This document shows positions 7,058 to 10,484 of a DNA stretch of 10,484 nt, one piece after another (the first letter of the stretch is position 1; every line of letters starts with the position of its first letter). This stretch comes from Chryseobacterium sp. UBA6632. Its GTDB lineage: Bacteria; Bacteroidota; Bacteroidia; Flavobacteriales; Weeksellaceae. The translations under genes and the position numbers were made by a program. Under the pieces are notes generated by a model. The model worked only from the letters and a program-made list of their open reading frames with translations, did no database searches and had not been told where the DNA came from. The DNA lies in assembly GCA_002455915.1 (NCBI GenBank), contig DKLU01000314.1, forward strand, positions 1-10,484, written 5' to 3'.

Positions 7058-8899
7058 ATGAGTTTAATTTCGAAAAATGATCTTATCAGAGCTTCGGGCT
7101 TGAATAAAATAGGTTTCCTTAAGAATCCTGTAGCATCTGCTATTATGAGCGTTGCTAAAATAAACGAAGTCAACAAACTATACGACAAACTAAAAGATAA
7201 GGAAGGTAAAGACTTTTTCGACTCATTTGTGAGAGAGAGAAACTTAAGCTATATCGCTTTTGAAGAAGATTTGGCAAAAATCCCTAAAACCGGACCGTTT
7301 ATTCTGGTTTGTAATCATCCTTTGGGAGCTATTGACGGGATTTTGATGTGCAAAGTTCTTTCAGAAGTTCGTCCGGATTTCAAGGTAATGGGTAATTTCC
7401 TTTTGGAAAAAATCAAACCGATGGAACCGTACGTAATTTCTGTAAATCCTTTTGAAGGCAGAAAAGAAGCGTACAGCAGCTCTTCTGGCATGCGCGAAAC
7501 GCTGAAACATCTTCAGAACGGAGGATGCGTAGGTATTTTCCCGGCTGGAGAAGTTTCAAATAAAAATAATCCTTACGGAGAAATTTTAGATAAAGAATGG
7601 GAAAAACCGGCCTTAAAGCTTATCAGAATGGCTAAAGTTCCGGTGGTTCCTATGTATTTTCATGCAAAAAATAGTCGACTGTTTTATCAGATCGCCAAAC
7701 TTCATCCTAATTTACAGACATTGATGCTTCCGGCAGAAATGATGAATAATAGGGAAAAGCCAATTCGTATAAGAATCGGGCGACCTATTACCGTAAAAGC
7801 GATGGATGATATGGAAACCGTTGAAGAATTGGGCGAATTTCTGAAACGTAAGGTTTATATGATGAAATCTTACTATGAAAAAAGGAAATCACTTGCTCAA
7901 AGCATTAATCTTCAGAATTTATCGGTAAAATTTCCTTTACTAAAAGAAGAAAATATTGTTCAGAATATCATCGACGAAACTCCGAAAGAAGATATTATTA
8001 AAGATATCAATAAACTGAGAGGAACTGATAAGATGTTTTTCAGCAACGGAAACTACGAGGTGTACTTTACAGCTTATGAAGAAATTCCGTCTGTAATGCG
8101 GGAAATCGGCCGTCAGAGAGAGTTAACTTTCCGAGCGGTTGGTGAAGGAAGCAATCTTCCGTTTGATTTGGATGAATATGATAAACATTACCACCATCTT
8201 TTCCTTTGGGATAATGCTGCAGAAAAGCTTGTTGGAGCTTATAGAATGGCGTTAGGTAAAGAAGTCATGAAAAAATTTGGAATTAAAGGCTTCTACACAA
8301 GTTCTTTGTTTGAATTTGAACAGGATATCCACCCTTTCTTCAAAAAAGTAATTGAAATGGGTCGCGCTTATATCTGTCAGGAATATCAGCAGAAACCGCT
8401 TCCGCTTTTCCTTTTATGGAGAGGGATTGTACATGTTTGCTTGAGAAATCCTGATCACAAATTTTTAATGGGAGGTGTAAGTATCTCAAATAAGTTCTCT
8501 GAATTTTCAAAGTCTCTGATGATTGAGTTTATGCGTTCGAATTATTATGATTCTGCGGTGGCTCAATACATCACGCCGAGAAATGAATATAAAGTAAAAC
8601 TTCGCGACAGAGATAAAAATCTTTTCTTTGATGAAATGGAATCTGATTTAAATAAATTAGATAAAATTATTGATGACCTTGAACCGGAGTTGAGATTACC
8701 TGTCTTGATTAAAAAATACATCAAACAAAATGCGAAAGTAATTGCATTTAATGTAGACCCGAACTTCAATGATGCCATTGATGGGCTGATGTATATTAGA
8801 ATTAGTGACCTTCCGGAAAGCACGATTAAGCCTGTATTGGAGGAAATGAGCGAGCAGATAAGAAAGGAACAGGAAAATAATTCACCTGAAAACCAATAA
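7058..8899 (+). CDS. Two-domain acyltransferase (PlsC-like + OlsB/GNAT-like), probable aminolipid synthase
   Basis: A 613-residue fusion. Residues about 60-280 are a lysophospholipid acyltransferase of the hemolysin-like group: VCNHPLGAIDG has the catalytic His87 and Asp93 (HX5D, one residue longer than the usual HX4D) and GIFPAGE at 159-165 is the FPxG-type acyl-acceptor block. Residues about 320-540 resemble the OlsB/hemolysin acetyltransferase fold: YEVYFTAYEEIPSVMREIGRQREL, TFRAVGEG, LVGAYRMALG, EMGRAYI. OlsF proteins, reported from Serratia and Flavobacterium, join these domains: the OlsB part N-acylates ornithine with a 3-hydroxyacyl group and the OlsA part adds the second acyl chain. 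Here the amino acid could be ornithine, glycine or another. No strong hydrophobic helix was seen, so peripheral attachment at the inner membrane is likely. It lies 22 bp after the aspartokinase. No terminator was seen before the first tRNA promoter. Confidence 0.8.
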   Translation: MSLISKNDLIRASGLNKIGFLKNPVASAIMSVAKINEVNKLYDKLKDKEGKDFFDSFVRERNLSYIAFEEDLAKIPKTGPFILVCNHPLGAIDGILMCKVLSEVRPDFKVMGNFLLEKIKPMEPYVISVNPFEGRKEAYSSSSGMRETLKHLQNGGCVGIFPAGEVSNKNNPYGEILDKEWEKPALKLIRMAKVPVVPMYFHAKNSRLFYQIAKLHPNLQTLMLPAEMMNNREKPIRIRIGRPITVKAMDDMETVEELGEFLKRKVYMMKSYYEKRKSLAQSINLQNLSVKFPLLKEENIVQNIIDETPKEDIIKDINKLRGTDKMFFSNGNYEVYFTAYEEIPSVMREIGRQRELTFRAVGEGSNLPFDLDEYDKHYHHLFLWDNAAEKLVGAYRMALGKEVMKKFGIKGFYTSSLFEFEQDIHPFFKKVIEMGRAYICQEYQQKPLPLFLLWRGIVHVCLRNPDHKFLMGGVSISNKFSEFSKSLMIEFMRSNYYDSAVAQYITPRNEYKVKLRDRDKNLFFDEMESDLNKLDKIIDDLEPELRLPVLIKKYIKQNAKVIAFNVDPNFNDAIDGLMYIRISDLPESTIKPVLEEMSEQIRKEQENNSPENQ

Positions 8900-8934
8900 G
8901 TTTTAAGTTTTGTTAAAAAAAGTACTGCTAATAC

Positions 8935-8965
8935 TTGCTTCATATATCAAAACTTACTACTTTTG
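8935..8965 (+). promoter_or_regulatory. Promoter of the first tRNA-Phe gene
   Basis: TTG (8935-8937), 20 nt, then TACTTTTG (8958-8965): a full match to the Bacteroidetes -33/-7 pattern. The box ends 30 nt before the tRNA 5' end. Confidence 0.8.
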
Positions 8966-8995
8966 CATCACTTTAAAACAACGAAGTAACAGAAT

Positions 8996-9068
8996 GGTTT
9001 CTTAGCTCAGTTGGTAGAGCAATGGATTGAAAATCCATGTGTCCCTGGTTCGATTCCTGGAGAAACCA
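8996..9068 (+). tRNA. tRNA-Phe (anticodon GAA), copy 1
   Basis: A 73-nt cloverleaf: acceptor GGTTTCT/AGAAACC, D stem GCTC/GAGC, anticodon stem ATGGA/TCCAT with loop TTGAAAA (GAA at 9029-9031), 5-nt variable loop, and T loop TTCGATT. The T stem CCTGG/CCTGG has a U-U mismatch at 51-63. Discriminator A is at 9068 and CCA is not encoded (ACT follows), so it must be added enzymatically. Copy 2 starts 192 nt downstream and is identical. Confidence 0.97.
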
Positions 9069-9071
9069 CTA

Positions 9072-9104
9072 AAGAAACCACCCATCAAAAGGTGGTTTCT
9101 TCTT
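9072..9104 (+). terminator. Terminator of tRNA-Phe copy 1
   Basis: AAGAAACCACC (9072-9082) pairs perfectly with GGTGGTTTCTT (9091-9101) over an 8-nt loop, then CTTC. The stem repeats both acceptor strands of the tRNA (AGAAACC and GGTTTCT). The T-tract is short, so some read-through into copy 2 is possible. Confidence 0.7.
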
Positions 9105-9125
9105 CAAAAAAGTTTTAAAATAAAA

Positions 9126-9157
9126 TTTGCGAGAGTCAATATTTATTATTACTTTTG
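9126..9157 (+). promoter_or_regulatory. Promoter of the second tRNA-Phe gene
   Basis: TTTG (9126-9129), 20 nt, then TACTTTTG (9150-9157). Box sequence, spacing and the 30-nt distance to the tRNA are the same as for copy 1, so promoter and tRNA were duplicated together. Confidence 0.8.
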
Positions 9158-9187
9158 CACCACTTCAAAACGAAGTACAAACCAAAA

Positions 9188-9260
9188 GGTTTCTTAGCTC
9201 AGTTGGTAGAGCAATGGATTGAAAATCCATGTGTCCCTGGTTCGATTCCTGGAGAAACCA
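9188..9260 (+). tRNA. tRNA-Phe (anticodon GAA), copy 2
   Basis: Identical over all 73 nt to the copy at 8996-9068, with anticodon GAA at 9221-9223, the same T-stem U-U mismatch and no encoded CCA (ACT follows). The leader is related to that of copy 1 but diverged, so this is an older tandem duplication and not a simple assembly duplicate. Confidence 0.97.
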
Positions 9261-9263
9261 CTT

Positions 9264-9298
9264 AAATCCATCTCATTGAGATGGATTTTTTGTTTTTT
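9264..9298 (+). terminator. Strong terminator of tRNA-Phe copy 2
   Basis: AAATCCATCTC (9264-9274) pairs with GAGATGGATTT (9278-9288) over loop ATT, followed by TTTGTTTTTT. Its stem includes AATCCAT and ATGGATT, the same words as the tRNA anticodon stem. Confidence 0.88.
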
Positions 9299-9326
9299 AA
9301 TATATTTAGCGTGAAAATTTTTAGGA

Positions 9327-9800
9327 TCAATCCCCAAATAAAGCATTAGATTTTTTAGAATTCTTAAAAAAGTTTCCAGTTTGTATTTCAGAAAGCTGTA
9401 TCGAAGTAGTGGGAATACCGTACTCAATCAAACGATCAATTATATTTTCCAGATGACTGCTATCTTTTAAAATACATTGTGCTGTTAAACAATATTCGCC
9501 AGTTATTCTTTTACATCTTATCACTTCCGGAAAAAGCGAAAGATGATCTATAAATTTTCGGAATTCATCATTTTTAAATTTAATATTGATAATCACACAC
9601 AAATTATATCCTAATTTAGAATAATCAATATCCACAGAAAATTTCCGAATCACTCCAATATCAATAAGGTTTTGCACACGTTCTTTAGTGGCAGACTGTG
9701 AAAGGGAAATCATGCGACCAATTTCAGCGTAACTAAGCCTGGAATTATCATTTAAAATTTCTAAAATTCGGTAATCAAAAGCATCTAAAACGATTTTCAT
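9327..9800 (-). CDS. Lrp/AsnC family transcriptional regulator
   Basis: A 157-residue DNA-binding protein, the usual size for Lrp/AsnC regulators. The N-terminus (about 5-60) is the AsnC-type winged helix-turn-helix: LDAFDYRILEILNDNSRLSYAEIG, recognition helix about 34-45 (SQSATKERVQNL) and wing residues GVIRKFSVDIDYSKLG. The rest (about 65-145) is the RAM domain that binds small ligands, often amino acids, and mediates oligomer assembly. It is divergent from a CMD/AhpD-like gene with 112 bp between them, so likely targets are itself and that neighbour. A TAnnTTTG box and a 15-bp palindrome lie in its leader. It ends 28 bp beyond the tRNA terminator on the opposite strand. The ligand cannot be told from sequence. 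Confidence 0.92.
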   Translation of the reverse strand: MKIVLDAFDYRILEILNDNSRLSYAEIGRMISLSQSATKERVQNLIDIGVIRKFSVDIDYSKLGYNLCVIINIKFKNDEFRKFIDHLSLFPEVIRCKRITGEYCLTAQCILKDSSHLENIIDRLIEYGIPTTSIQLSEIQTGNFFKNSKKSNALFGD

Positions 9801-9821
9801 TGAAAAATGTTTAAAATAAGA

Positions 9822-9836
9822 TTAAATCAAGTTTAA
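9822..9836. promoter_or_regulatory. Candidate Lrp-type operator
   Basis: TTAAA-TCAAG-TTTAA is a 15-bp palindrome, the length of a typical Lrp half-site. It lies between the regulator's -7 box and its ATG. An 8-nt direct repeat TAAATCAA (9823-9830 and 9837-9844) overlaps it and reaches the -7 box. The position suits autorepression. Confidence 0.3.
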
Positions 9837-9841
9837 TAAAT

Positions 9842-9849
9842 CAAATGTA
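9842..9849 (-). promoter_or_regulatory. -7 box of the Lrp-family gene
   Basis: Read on the minus strand this is TACATTTG, an exact TAnnTTTG match 41 nt before the ATG at 9800. No good -33 TTG was seen at the expected distance. Confidence 0.4.
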
Positions 9850-9862
9850 AGACAAAATCCGT

Positions 9863-9893
9863 TTCTTCAGCATAATAATTAATTCGATTTTTG
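9863..9893 (+). promoter_or_regulatory. Weak candidate promoter of the CMD-like gene
   Basis: GATTTTTG (9886-9893) fits TAnnTTTG at 7 of 8 positions, with TTC (9863-9865) 20 nt upstream. The box ends 19 nt before the ATG at 9913. Confidence 0.3.
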
Positions 9894-9912
9894 AAATATA
9901 AAATTAAAAGAA

Positions 9913-10362
9913 ATGACAAGAATTAGTTTATCAAAAAAGGGAAATACTCCTTTCGAAAAAATCATCGGTCACAATACTGAAATTCTAACGAAATGGTGTG
10001 ATCTCGAAGAAACACTTTGGCAAAATTCGTCGCTTAACAAAAATTTACTGGAACAGATCCGTCGTGCTATGGCGTTTGAAGCCGGTTGTGAATATTGCAT
10101 GGTAAAAAGCGGGCGACCAGATTTTAATGAATCTGAAATTAAAATATCTGTCGCTATAAGTTTCGCAGAACTCTTCTGTAAAGATCATCACTCTATTTTA
10201 GATGGTCATTTTAGCCTCTTGAAAGAATATTTTTCCGAAAAAGAGATTGTGGAACTGTGTACATTCATCAGTTTTGTAAATGCATCACAAAAACTTGGAA
10301 AAGCTTTTCATCTGACGGAAGATTTTCAGAAAAATTCTGTGGTAAAATTAAAGGATCTCTAA
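9913..10362 (+). CDS. Carboxymuconolactone decarboxylase / AhpD-like family protein
   Basis: A 149-residue all-helical cytosolic protein. FEAGCEYCMVKSG holds the family's E-x2-C-x2-C core (Glu56, Cys59, Cys62). AhpD-type members normally carry a histidine three residues after the second cysteine; here that position is Lys65, although His92 and His93 occur in FCKDHHS. True members act as alkyl-hydroperoxide reductase partners through the cysteine pair, or as lactone decarboxylases without it. The CxxC pair suggests a thiol redox role, but no partner peroxidase is present. It is divergent from the Lrp-type regulator, which probably controls it. Downstream is only repeat-like DNA to the contig end, with no clear terminator. 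Confidence 0.75.
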   Translation: MTRISLSKKGNTPFEKIIGHNTEILTKWCDLEETLWQNSSLNKNLLEQIRRAMAFEAGCEYCMVKSGRPDFNESEIKISVAISFAELFCKDHHSILDGHFSLLKEYFSEKEIVELCTFISFVNASQKLGKAFHLTEDFQKNSVVKLKDL

Positions 10363-10397
10363 AAAAAATTCAACCAATTAAAAAACTGAAATAATAT

Positions 10398-10471
10398 TTT
10401 TTGGAGCTTTTTCTCGCTTTCCGCACTCGCTATTTTTGATTAGGGGTTTCGGCGGCTGGCTTCGCCAGCCG
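10398..10471. repeat. Truncated interspersed intergenic repeat with GC hairpin
   Basis: After AT-rich spacer, the sequence switches to GGAGC, then CGCTTTCCGCACTCGC, then GGGGTTTCGGCGG, and ends in a perfect 8-bp hairpin CGGCTGGC (10453-10460), TTC, GCCAGCCG (10464-10471). The wording 'CCCGCTTTCCGC' followed by a hairpin is, from memory, the left half of a repeat found in many flavobacterial intergenic regions. The right half is missing because the contig ends here. It has no ORF. Confidence 0.5.
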
Positions 10472-10484
10472 AGATCGGAAGAGC
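10472..10484. other. Illumina adapter sequence at contig end (artefact)
   Basis: The last 13 bases, AGATCGGAAGAGC, are exactly the common stem of the Illumina TruSeq adapter. They begin directly after the 3' arm of a perfect hairpin. They are not genomic. Confidence 0.93.

Noticed and set aside
8563..8943. 126-codon minus-strand frame over the acyltransferase end
   Set aside because: Low-complexity Ser/Leu composition, antisense to the conserved GNAT-like gene, with no promoter or domain.
8996..9260. Repeated units as a possible CRISPR or tandem-repeat array
   Set aside because: The two 73-nt repeats fold as tRNA-Phe and only two copies exist.
8996..9326. tRNA genes as an integration site of a genomic island
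   Set aside because: No integrase, no displaced 3' tRNA fragment at a distance, and ordinary flavobacterial genes on both sides. The 9-nt copy of the tRNA end is part of a terminator stem.

Overview
This is a 10.5 kb piece of AT-rich chromosome from a flavobacterium, most likely Chryseobacterium or a close relative in the Weeksellaceae. The basis is protein similarity recalled from memory, the Bacteroidetes promoter box TAnnTTTG in front of several genes, the lack of clear Shine-Dalgarno sites, tRNA genes without an encoded CCA, and repeat types known from that group. No phage, transposase, integrase or CRISPR is present. The 3' end is the Illumina adapter stem AGATCGGAAGAGC, so the window runs to the end of a draft contig. 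Both window ends lie in hairpin or repeat DNA, which is where short-read assemblies usually break.

Layout from left to right. Bases 1-249 hold a short hairpin with a T-run, a 21-nt imperfect inverted repeat and the glnS terminator. glnS (glutaminyl-tRNA synthetase) is on the minus strand. Divergent from it is a plus-strand alpha/beta hydrolase of the DUF900 type. The 240 bp gap after that contains a stem-loop over the hydrolase stop codon and a possible 25-residue cationic peptide. menC (o-succinylbenzoate synthase) and fbp (class I fructose-1,6-bisphosphatase) form a minus-strand pair joined by TAAATG, with fbp first. A 314 bp gap follows, with candidate promoters for fbp and the aspartokinase, a 13-nt direct repeat and two small palindromes. 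Then come, on the plus strand, an aspartate kinase and a two-domain acyltransferase (PlsC-like plus OlsB/GNAT-like) probably making an N-acyl amino-acid lipid, two tandem tRNA-Phe(GAA) genes each with promoter and terminator, a minus-strand Lrp/AsnC regulator, and a divergent carboxymuconolactone-decarboxylase/AhpD-like protein. The last ~100 bases are an interspersed repeat fragment cut off by adapter.

Most of the window is core metabolism: tRNA charging, gluconeogenesis, menaquinone, aspartate-family amino acids and membrane aminolipids. No clearly new defence or mobile system is visible. The best leads are the fused acyltransferase beside the aspartokinase, the duplicated tRNA-Phe units with a T-arm U-U mismatch and terminators that copy tRNA stems, the same-face direct repeat over the fbp promoter, the Lrp/CMD divergent pair and the small cationic ORF.
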